This document shows, in pieces, positions 1 through 6,190 of a stretch of DNA of 11,916 nt; the first letter of the stretch is position 1; each line of letters starts with the position of its first letter. The notes under the pieces were generated by a model. That model saw nothing but the letters and a program-made list of their open reading frames with translations, was not told where the DNA came from and made no database searches. The translations under genes were made by a program, and so were the position numbers. The stretch comes from Gemmatimonadota bacterium (GTDB lineage Bacteria > Gemmatimonadota > Gemmatimonadetes > Gemmatimonadales > Gemmatimonadaceae), in the NCBI GenBank assembly GCA_003131365.1, contig PKVB01000006.1:1-11916 (forward strand). The letters run 5' to 3'.

Positions 1-1699
1 TCTTGTTGTCGAACGGCAGCATCTTCACGTTCACCAGCCTGAGCGGGAGCAGCGCCACCGCTCCAACAAGCAATACCACGACCGCAGCGTAGAAGAGGCG
101 TCGCGGGCGTGCGTCGCCCATGAGCCGCCGCATGATCGCCGCGTAGAAGCGCGGGAACCGGGACGGCCCGGTGCGGACCGGCCGCGTCGACTCCGCGGCA
201 ACATGGCTGCCCAGGAGCCGGCGGGCGAAATACGGCGTGATGATGAACGCCACGGCAAGCGACGCGAGCATCGCAACCGACGCCCCGACCGGAATCGGCC
301 GCATGTAGGGTCCCATCATCCCGCTCACCATGGCCATGGGGAGGATCGCCGCGATCACGGCGAAGGTGGCGAGGATCGTCGGGTTGCCGACTTCGTCAAC
401 GCCATTCACCGTCGCCGTGTCCGGATCGAACTCCCGCGCGGCGAGATGGCGGTAGATGTTCTCCACGACCACGATGGCATCATCCACCAGGATGCCGATC
501 GAGAAGATCAGTGCGAAGAGGGTGATGCGGTTGAGCGAGTAACCCATGGCGTAATAGGCGAACAGCGTGAGTGCCAGCGTCACCGGCACGGCGACGAGTA
601 CGACGAGCGCCTCGCGCCAGCCGAGGAATACGGCGATGAGTGCCGTCACCGAGAGCGTGGCGATGAGCAGGTGGAGGATCAGCTCGCTGGCCTTCTCGCT
701 CGCCGTCTCGCCATAGTTGCGGGTGACATCCACTTTCACGTTGGCGGGCAGGAGCCGGCTCCTCGCTTCATCGACCCGCGCTAATGCGGCGTTCGCGATG
801 TCGGTGGCGTTCACGCCCGGCCGCTTGGCGACGGCGATGGTGACGGCTTGCTCGCCACTCTCGCCCCGCGCGGCGTGGGTCACGTAGTCGATGGCCTCGG
901 CTGGCGCCTCGACGACGGTAGCCACGTTACGGAGGTAGACCGGTCCGCCGCGGTTGGCAATGACAACGTCGCCGGCGTCGCGAACGGTGCGGATCGGAGC
1001 GCCGACGGAGACCTGGAAAACCTGATTGGCCGAGGCGAACTCGCCGGCCTGAAGCCGGACGTTGGCGGCGCGAAGCGCTTGAATCACTTCGCCGGGGGTC
1101 ACGCCGCTCGCTGCCAGGCGGGCGGCGTCGAGGGTGACGCGGAGTTGCGACGGCTCACCGCCAATGAGGTCGATGCGGGCCACGTCGGGAATCGTGGCGA
1201 GCTCGTCGGCGAGGTGCGCGGCCATGGCCCGGAGGGCGTCGGAACCGTAGCCGCCACCGTGAAGTGTGAGGGCCAGCATTGGCACATCGTCGATCGAGTG
1301 CGGCTTGACGAGCGGCGGCATCGCCCCGGGAGGAGAGCGATCCGCTGCCGAGCCGAGCTTGGTGAAGACCCGGCTCACCGCGCGGTCCTGGTTCTCACCG
1401 ACCTTGAAGCGCACCGTGACCAGCGTCGTTCCCTCACCCGCCATCGAGTAGACGTATTCCACGCCTGGGATTTCCCACATCAACTTCTCGATCGGACGAG
1501 TGATGAGATTCTCCACCTCGGTGGGGGAAGCGCCGGGAAGCGCCGCCATCACGTCAATCATCGGTACGGAGATCTGCGGCTCCTCCTCACGTGGCGTGGC
1601 GAAAATGGCGAGCGCGCCAACCGCGAGGGAGGCGATGGTGACCAGGGGCGTCAGCTTCGAGCGCAGAAACGCCTGCGCGACCCGTCCGGCGATGCCCAT
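1..1699 (-). CDS. RND-family efflux pump inner-membrane permease (partial, N-terminal 566 residues)
   Basis: This is a proton-driven exporter subunit of the AcrB/HAE kind, the inner-membrane part of a tripartite pump with the two genes upstream. The frame is open from ATG at 1699 to the window edge, giving 566 residues, a little over half of a usual ~1040-residue RND protein; it is cut by the window, not broken. TM1 lies at about residues 16-35. The porter-domain start has the typical EEEPQISVP at 38-46, and LPGASPTEVE at 54-63 is also family-typical. TM2-TM6 lie between about 338 and 490. TM4 carries GILVDDAIVVVEN (402-414) with the Asp pair D406/D407 used for proton relay. A double Asp favours the drug (HAE) branch over the CzcA metal branch. 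The start is 2 bp after the adaptor stop (TGA-TC-ATG), so translation is probably coupled. The substrate cannot be read from the sequence. Confidence 0.93.
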   Translation of the reverse strand, partial: MGIAGRVAQAFLRSKLTPLVTIASLAVGALAIFATPREEEPQISVPMIDVMAALPGASPTEVENLITRPIEKLMWEIPGVEYVYSMAGEGTTLVTVRFKVGENQDRAVSRVFTKLGSAADRSPPGAMPPLVKPHSIDDVPMLALTLHGGGYGSDALRAMAAHLADELATIPDVARIDLIGGEPSQLRVTLDAARLAASGVTPGEVIQALRAANVRLQAGEFASANQVFQVSVGAPIRTVRDAGDVVIANRGGPVYLRNVATVVEAPAEAIDYVTHAARGESGEQAVTIAVAKRPGVNATDIANAALARVDEARSRLLPANVKVDVTRNYGETASEKASELILHLLIATLSVTALIAVFLGWREALVVLVAVPVTLALTLFAYYAMGYSLNRITLFALIFSIGILVDDAIVVVENIYRHLAAREFDPDTATVNGVDEVGNPTILATFAVIAAILPMAMVSGMMGPYMRPIPVGASVAMLASLAVAFIITPYFARRLLGSHVAAESTRPVRTGPSRFPRFYAAIMRRLMGDARPRRLFYAAVVVLLVGAVALLPLRLVNVKMLPFDNK

Positions 1700-1701
1700 G
1701 A

Positions 1702-2721
1702 TCAGCGCGTCCCGCCGGCCACCAACACCGTGTCGCCCGGTGCCAGGCCGGAGAGCACCTCAACGAGGACGCCCTGCTGCGTGGTGCCGAGCTTGACCCA
1801 GCGAAGTGCTGCCTGGCCCGCCATTGCGGTGCGGACGCCCGTGAGATCCCCCTGGCGGACGATCGCGCCTGCCGGCACCAGAATGGCGTGGCGGGTTCCG
1901 CGCGGAAGAGACAACGTGGCGGCACTTCCGCTGAGGAAGCGGGCGCCGGGGTTCGGTACCATTGCATTGACCGTGTAGAGATTGGCGCCCGCGGGCACCA
2001 CTCCCTCGATCGTGGCAGGGACCGCGGTGTCACCGATCGTGGCGGCGACCGTGAGGCCGCGCCGGAGACCGCGCACCGCATCCGGCGACGCATTCACCGT
2101 CACACGTAGCGTGCTGGCGTCCTCAACGGTGGCGAGCGGCGCGCCCGGTGCCGCGAATGATCCCGGGTCCACGAAGCGACGGGTCACAATGCCCGCGAAC
2201 GGCGCGCGCACCTCGGCGTAGGACGCGGTTGCAGCGAGCTCCGCGGCCATTCCCCGGGACGTGGCCACCGCCGCTTCGGCGCGCGCGAGGCCCGTCTCCG
2301 CCTGATCGAGCTGTGCCTTCGTGGCGGCGCTGTCGGCGTAGAGGGCGCGGATGCGAGCGGCTTGCACGGAACCTTCGTGATGAACTGCGGTGGCCTCGGC
2401 GAGTCCCGCCTCCACTTGAGCGCGCTTCGCGTCAAGATCCCGCGCGTCGAGCCGCACCAGCAGCTGACCAGCCGCGACACGATCGCCTTCATGGACCGAG
2501 ACCGCGGTTACCGTCCCCATCAACTTCGTGCTCAAGGTGGCGAGTCGCACCGGCTCGGCGGTGCCGGACGCCTCGAAGGCGTCGACGATTACAGCGTCGG
2601 TCACAGCCACCCGGGTACCGGCGAGCGGAAGTTTTTCAGAGGGTGCAGGCGCTGCCTGCGGGCCGCACGCAGCCAGGAATGTTGTTAGGACCGTGCCGAC
2701 CACGGGAATCAGCTTCCGCAT
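1702..2721 (-). CDS. RND efflux periplasmic adaptor (membrane-fusion lipoprotein, HlyD/AcrA type)
   Basis: This 339-residue protein should link the inner-membrane RND pump to the TolC-like channel. Residues 1-19 form a lipoprotein signal with lipobox LAAC, so Cys19 is the likely lipidated residue, anchored to the periplasmic face of the inner membrane. A biotinyl-lipoyl-like half (about 60-96, containing GTVTAVSVHEGDRVAAGQ) is followed by an Ala/Glu-rich helical hairpin (about 97-165) and the returning half (RAPFAGIVTRRFVDPGS, about 172-190). Beta-barrel and membrane-proximal segments then run to the C-terminus (LAPGDTVLVAGGTR). It is on the short side for the family. GGAG lies 7 nt upstream of ATG 2721, inside the end of the preceding gene, which supports this start. 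Only 1 bp separates the preceding stop from this ATG, and 2 bp separate its own stop from the pump gene. Confidence 0.94.
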   Translation of the reverse strand: MRKLIPVVGTVLTTFLAACGPQAAPAPSEKLPLAGTRVAVTDAVIVDAFEASGTAEPVRLATLSTKLMGTVTAVSVHEGDRVAAGQLLVRLDARDLDAKRAQVEAGLAEATAVHHEGSVQAARIRALYADSAATKAQLDQAETGLARAEAAVATSRGMAAELAATASYAEVRAPFAGIVTRRFVDPGSFAAPGAPLATVEDASTLRVTVNASPDAVRGLRRGLTVAATIGDTAVPATIEGVVPAGANLYTVNAMVPNPGARFLSGSAATLSLPRGTRHAILVPAGAIVRQGDLTGVRTAMAGQAALRWVKLGTTQQGVLVEVLSGLAPGDTVLVAGGTR

Positions 2722-2722
2722 A

Positions 2723-4066
2723 TCAATTCTCCAGAACAGTAAGGGCCATCAGGTCTGCACCGGCGGCGTGTCGAGCAGCCGCATTCGCCACGATGGCCTG
2801 GTATCGCGCCTCCGAGAGACTAAGCCGGGTCTGGGTCTCGACGGCCGCCGCGCTGAGCAGTTCGGCGATAGTGGCAAGGCCACCGGCGTATTTCTTCGCG
2901 ACTATGCGGTGGGCTTCGGCGGCCTGCGTCACGGACACTTCCGCGATGCCGAGCTGGGCGATGGCCACCGCGAGCTCGGTTTGCGTCGCGCTCCGCTCGA
3001 GCGCCGCACTCGCGTCGGCCGCCTCCGCCATGGCGCGTGCGGCGTCGGCGCGGCCTTGCGCCGCCCTACGCTCGGCGATCTCGGACGCCCCGGCAAAGGG
3101 AGACCATGAGGCCATGACGCCGACGGTGTAACTCTTGGGGCCGCCGAAGACTCGGTCGTGGCTGTTCCAGTCATAGCGACCGAAGCCGTTGAGGCGCGGA
3201 ATGTATCTGGCGTTGGCGCGGCCCACGTCACGCTGGGCGGCTTCGAGCCCAAGCCGCGCGACGGTCACGTCGAGCCGCGCGGCGGAGTCGCTTATCGGAG
3301 GTGTCATCAGGTTCCGGATCTGGACGGCCGAGGGGAGCGTGTCGGGCAGTGTGAAGGCAGTGTCGCCGGGCTGACCGAGGAGGAGCGCCAGCCGCTCGCG
3401 GGCGGTGCCGGCATTCCCGCGGGCGCCGATCAATTGGGCCTCCAACTGGCCCAGCTGTACGGAAGCGAGGAGTGCGTCGGAGCGGGTGGCGAGTCCGTTG
3501 GTTACCATCGATTCGGCCTGGCGTACATGGGCCTGGCCGGCGGTGGCGGAGGTCTCAAGGGTGCGCACCTGTTCTTGGGCGAGCACGGCACCGAAATAGG
3601 AGCGCGTTACATCGAGGCGGGTGGTTTCGCGGGTCCAGCCGGAGCCTGCCTTCGCAGCTGCGGCGGCGCGCGAAGCGACCGCGCGACCAAACCATGCATC
3701 AGGGTTGAAAATCGGGAGCTCGACCACCAATCCGCTGCTCCAGTTGGTGGCCGGCGAGGGGTAATTGAGGCTCGCGGGGTTGAAGGAAGCGGAGGATACG
3801 CCGCGCTGTTGGAGAGTGAATCCGAAGGCGGCCAGTGGATTATCGGTCCGCACGTAACCGGCCTCGGTCCGCACGGTGGGGAGGATCCCCTGGAGGGCGG
3901 CGGTGGTTTGGGCACCCTGCGCACGGGCGTTGCCGCCAGCGGTCCGATTGGAATAGGCGGCGGAATCGGCTCGGCGGAACGCTTGGCCCAGTGAGAGCGG
4001 CGCCTGCGCGCCAAGAGGGGCGGCGGCCGCGAGGGCCAAGACAAAAAGAACGGTCGATGGTCGCAT
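2723..4066 (-). CDS. TolC-type outer-membrane efflux protein (OEP family)
   Basis: This 447-residue protein is the predicted outer-membrane channel of the pump and the first gene of the operon. A Sec signal peptide is evident (MRPSTVLFVLALAAAAPLGAQ, cleavage near residue 20-22). Two repeated alpha-helical/beta segments typical of OEP follow: the first has RTEAGYVRTDNPLAAFGFTL (about 65-84) and LNYPSPATNWSSGLVVELPI; the second has RYIPRLNGFGRYDWNSHDR and YTVGVMASWSPFAG. Long Ala-rich helices (for example AAQGRADAARAMAEAADASAAL) lie in between. Length fits the family. ATG 4066 gives a clean signal peptide, although no strong Shine-Dalgarno is visible before it. The strong promoter upstream and 1-2 bp spacing to the next genes indicate one transcript for channel, adaptor and pump. 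Confidence 0.92.
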   Translation of the reverse strand: MRPSTVLFVLALAAAAPLGAQAPLSLGQAFRRADSAAYSNRTAGGNARAQGAQTTAALQGILPTVRTEAGYVRTDNPLAAFGFTLQQRGVSSASFNPASLNYPSPATNWSSGLVVELPIFNPDAWFGRAVASRAAAAAKAGSGWTRETTRLDVTRSYFGAVLAQEQVRTLETSATAGQAHVRQAESMVTNGLATRSDALLASVQLGQLEAQLIGARGNAGTARERLALLLGQPGDTAFTLPDTLPSAVQIRNLMTPPISDSAARLDVTVARLGLEAAQRDVGRANARYIPRLNGFGRYDWNSHDRVFGGPKSYTVGVMASWSPFAGASEIAERRAAQGRADAARAMAEAADASAALERSATQTELAVAIAQLGIAEVSVTQAAEAHRIVAKKYAGGLATIAELLSAAAVETQTRLSLSEARYQAIVANAAARHAAGADLMALTVLEN

Positions 4067-4109
4067 ACGGTGGTGTTCTTTGCACGAGTTACGGAATTGC
4101 CATCTAGTA

Positions 4110-4158
4110 TTATATAACTATATAGTTGTATAGACAGAATGTCAATATAGTTATATAA
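4110..4158. promoter_or_regulatory. Palindromic operator candidate overlapping the efflux promoter
   Basis: A perfect 14-bp inverted repeat (4110-4123 and 4145-4158; arm TTATATAACTATAT and its complement) has a 21-bp spacer. Within it is a second, perfect 12-bp palindrome, AACTATATAGTT (4116-4127). The inner palindrome covers the -10 box and the outer arm abuts the -35 box. This layout is typical of repressor operators of TetR, MarR or PadR regulators on efflux operons. No regulator gene is present in the window, so the binding protein is unknown. The arms are AT-only apart from one C or G in surroundings that are about two-thirds GC. Confidence 0.6.
4117..4145 (-). promoter_or_regulatory. 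Sigma70-type promoter of the efflux operon
   Basis: On the minus strand, TTGACA (4145-4140, perfect -35) is followed by a 17-bp spacer and TATAGT (4122-4117, five of six bases of the -10 consensus). Transcription would start near 4110, leaving about 44 nt of leader before the TolC-gene ATG at 4066. The match and spacing are seen directly; activity is inferred. Confidence 0.75.
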
Positions 4159-4338
4159 AGCGATTGTCGGGGTTGTATTGGGTCCCGGCGCGATTGATGC
4201 GCCTCGGCTACGCATGCCTTCGCCCGTCAACGGTTTTCCGGCGGCCCCCACGGCCATCGTGCCGCGATGGACAATTCTCTCAGATCGTCGAAGCGCGAGC
4301 CGGTTCCGAGATGAGGATGAGTCGGTATGAGGTCCGAT
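4159..4338. other. Intergenic region between efflux operon and aquaporin gene
   Basis: This stretch lies upstream of the efflux promoter and downstream of the aquaporin stop. I see no convincing small gene or RNA. A weak 6-bp hairpin (CCATCG/CGATGG, 4254-4270) lacks a following T-run, so I do not call it a terminator. Confidence 0.5.
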
Positions 4339-5043
4339 TTACGGCCTCAGCTCCCCGTGATCGACGGGCTCCCGGCCGCGGCGCATGAACAGGAATTCAT
4401 AGAGAAGCGCCGCCACCACAGCGCCCGTGATCGGAGCGAACCAATACAGCAGCTGGGCTTCATAGACGCCGCTCGCCACGGCGGGGCCGAACGATCGTGC
4501 CGGGTTCATCGACGCTCCGGTGAGCGGCCCAATGGCGAGTATGTCGGCCGCAATCACAAAGCCGATCGCCAGACCGCCGATCTTGGGGCCTCGCAGATCC
4601 ACCACCGTTCCAAAGATCACGAAGACGAGGAAGAACGTCGCGATGGCCTCCAGCAGGAATGCCTGCCCGCCGGTGATGTCGAGGGCGATCGATTGCCCGC
4701 CGCCGCGGGTGGCGACGAACACCGCCTCGGGGAACGTCGCCTTGAGCGCGTACCCCGCCGCGATCGCGCCGAGGATTTGTGCGACGATGTAGAGCGCGGC
4801 CATCATCGGCTCGATTCGTCTCGTGACGAGAAGTCCCAGCGTCACCGCCGGATTGATATGCCCGGAGATGCGCATCGTTGCGCTTACCATAACGGCCATG
4901 GTCAGTCCGTGCGCGAGCGCGATTTCGACCAGGGCGGCTGGGCTCTGCGACATGCGCGCACTCATGATCGCCGCGCTTCCGACGAATACGAACGCGAACA
5001 TACCGATGAATTCTGCTGCGAAGTGGCGCCACGCGTCCCGCAT
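4339..5043 (-). CDS. Aquaporin / MIP-family channel
   Basis: This 234-residue inner-membrane protein should let water or small neutral solutes cross passively. Six membrane helices can be placed at roughly 10-28, 38-56, 80-100, 128-148, 156-172 and 200-220. Both half-helix NPA signatures are intact: HINPAVT (NPA 64-66) and SMNPARS (NPA 180-182), the second followed by the selectivity-filter Arg183. Aligning the second NPA with E. coli AqpZ puts Ile168 at the helix-5 filter position, where water-specific AqpZ has His. Such an Ile is known in AqpM and plant TIPs, so a wider substrate range is possible; this is inference. ATG 5043 gives a normal MIP N-terminus (RHFAAEFIGMFAFVFVG), with a G-rich AGGGGG about 7 nt upstream. 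It lies 51 bp after the KAS II gene in the same direction and may be co-transcribed with it. Confidence 0.93.
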   Translation of the reverse strand: MRDAWRHFAAEFIGMFAFVFVGSAAIMSARMSQSPAALVEIALAHGLTMAVMVSATMRISGHINPAVTLGLLVTRRIEPMMAALYIVAQILGAIAAGYALKATFPEAVFVATRGGGQSIALDITGGQAFLLEAIATFFLVFVIFGTVVDLRGPKIGGLAIGFVIAADILAIGPLTGASMNPARSFGPAVASGVYEAQLLYWFAPITGAVVAALLYEFLFMRRGREPVDHGELRP

Positions 5044-6006
5044 TTGCTGCCCCCTGCTTCGGCAAGATTGATGGGGCCGCGGCGCGTGAGATCGCTAGAT
5101 CACCCGGCGCAATACCAGCGCGGCATTTATTCCGCCGAAGCCGAAGGAGTTCGTGAGCATGTGCTCCACGCGTTCCTTCCGCCCGGTTCCAGGCAGAAAG
5201 TTAAGATCGCAGGCCTTGTCCGCAACCTGCAGGTTGACGGTCGGCGGCAGCCATTCCCGCTCGATCGCGAGAGCGCATATCGCAGTCTCGATCGCTCCCG
5301 ACGCGCCGAGTGCGTGGCCGTAGTAGCCCTTTGTCCCACTCATCGGAATCCTGTACGCCTGATCCCCCAGCACCTGCTTGATCGCCATCGTCTCGGTCGA
5401 GTCGTTGAGCAACGTCGAGCTTCCGTGAGTGTTGACGTAGCCGATCTCGCCGGCGGACACGTTGGCGTCATCGAGCGCCAGGCGCATTGATCGCGCCGCC
5501 TGCGAGCCGTCGGGCCGCGGCGCCGTCATGTGATGCGCATCGTTCGTCGTGCCGTAGCCGGCGACCTCGGCGTAGATCTTGGCACCCCGTGATTTCGCTC
5601 TCCCGTACTCCTCGAGAATCAGGACCGCCGCGCCCTCGCCCATCACGAATCCATCGCGATCCTTGTCGAATGGGCGCGAGGCCATCTCAGGCGCTTCGTT
5701 GCGCGTGGACATCGCGCGGATGAGCGCGAACGCTCCGAAGCAGAGCGGGGCGAGCGGAGCCTCCGCGCCGCCCGCGATCATCGCGTCGGCATCGCCGTGC
5801 AGAATCATGCGCACCGAATCACCGATAGAGTTGGCGCTCGTAGCGCAGGCCGTGGCCGTGGCTGAAATCGGCCCTTGCGCGCCATAGCGAATGCTGATCT
5901 GTCCCGCGGCCATGTTCACAATCGCCGCCGGAATAAAGAAGGGCGACATCTTCCGCGGGCCGCCGTTCAGCAGGATCGTGTGCTCGCGCTCGATCACTTC
6001 GAATCC

Positions 6007-6024
6007 GCCGATGCCGCTGCCGAT
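6007..6024. other. Probable junction between two genomic backgrounds
   Basis: These 18 bases encode IGSGIG on the minus strand. The residues belong both to FabF (GSGIGG ahead of the active-site Cys) and to the NadB FAD-binding loop (typically VIGSGIAG). Protein similarity switches from FabF to NadB-like here, the TCGTTAGG word occurs only to the right, and palindromic repeats of the type seen to the right are absent to the left. Short shared GC-rich tracts are where both assembly errors and microhomology recombination occur. The switch is seen; the cause is inferred. Confidence 0.6.
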
Positions 6025-6048
6025 GACGAGATAGTCGCGTTGAATCAT
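6025..6048 (-). pseudogene. nadB: Possible 5' end of L-aspartate oxidase gene (nadB fragment)
   Basis: ATG 6048 begins MIQRDYLV and runs into the IGSGIG tract, matching the usual start of NadB, the FAD-dependent first enzyme of de novo NAD synthesis. Only the opening residues exist here; the frame then becomes FabF. The fragment is very short, so the identity rests on the Rossmann-type start and on the mismatch with FabF, which should have a further ~95 residues before GSGIGG. Confidence 0.45.
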
Positions 6049-6190
6049 TTGGGAAAATCGGACGATAGAGAATGTGATAACGGGATGGCGAGGGAAAAGT
6101 TTCTTTCTTAAGCTCGTGCCCCTGTCCGTGCTCTCGCTCGTGATCGATTTTGCCAGGCGCTGAAGACGATTACGAGCAAGAGATAAGCGG
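6049..6190. other. Intergenic region with short CACGAG-type direct repeats
   Basis: This lies between the NadB-like start and the stop of the spmA-spmB gene. On the minus strand, 6121-6153 is built from repeated CACGAG/GAGCACG words, and 6168-6177 reads TTGCTCGTAA. No hairpin plus T-run terminator is visible. It probably holds the leader and promoter of whatever gene originally started at 6048, but I cannot place a convincing -35/-10 pair. Confidence 0.4.

Larger units (their letters stand above)
5095..6048 (-). pseudogene. fabF: Headless 3-oxoacyl-ACP synthase II (FabF-type) with a foreign NadB-like N-terminus
   Basis: KAS II condenses malonyl-ACP with acyl-ACP in fatty-acid elongation. Read from ATG 6048, the 317-residue product matches FabF from about residue 10 to its end. 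It has Cys68 (ATACATS), His208 (NTHGSST), Lys240 and His245 (TKGYYGHALGASG). All four sit 95 positions before their E. coli equivalents (C163, H303, K335, H340). So the catalytic residues are present, but about 95-105 N-terminal residues, the first part of the thiolase fold, are absent. The protein instead begins MIQRDYLVIGSGIG, which I recognise as the FAD-binding start of L-aspartate oxidase (NadB). An open frame continues upstream to an ATG at 6267, but that extension is basic, resembles nothing in FabF and overlaps the next gene, so I reject it. The product is probably inactive as joined. Either the contig is chimeric and the true fabF continues elsewhere, or this is a genuine recombinant. 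Confidence 0.8.

Noticed and set aside
203..1978. Long plus-strand open frames across 203-784 and 848-1978
   Set aside because: They lie antisense to the RND pump and adaptor genes, are Arg/His/Asp-rich without recognisable domains, and arise from GC-rich third positions of the real genes.
3158..3994. Plus-strand 278-residue Gly-rich open frame
   Set aside because: It is antisense to the TolC-type gene, with low-complexity Gly/Ala composition and no domain or ribosome site.
4110..4158. Inverted repeats as transposon ends
   Set aside because: The arms are only 21 bp apart, enclose no gene and frame a promoter, which fits an operator better.
4254..4270. Hairpin as terminator of the aquaporin gene
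   Set aside because: Only 6 bp of stem and no T-run follow on either strand.
4327..5490. Plus-strand 387-residue open frame
   Set aside because: It is antisense across the aquaporin and KAS II genes, both of which have clear family motifs on the minus strand.
6007..6024. A deliberate new FAD-binding/KAS fusion enzyme
   Set aside because: Only the first turn of the FAD fold is present and about 95 residues of the KAS fold are missing, so neither activity is likely; a join artefact or recombination fits better.
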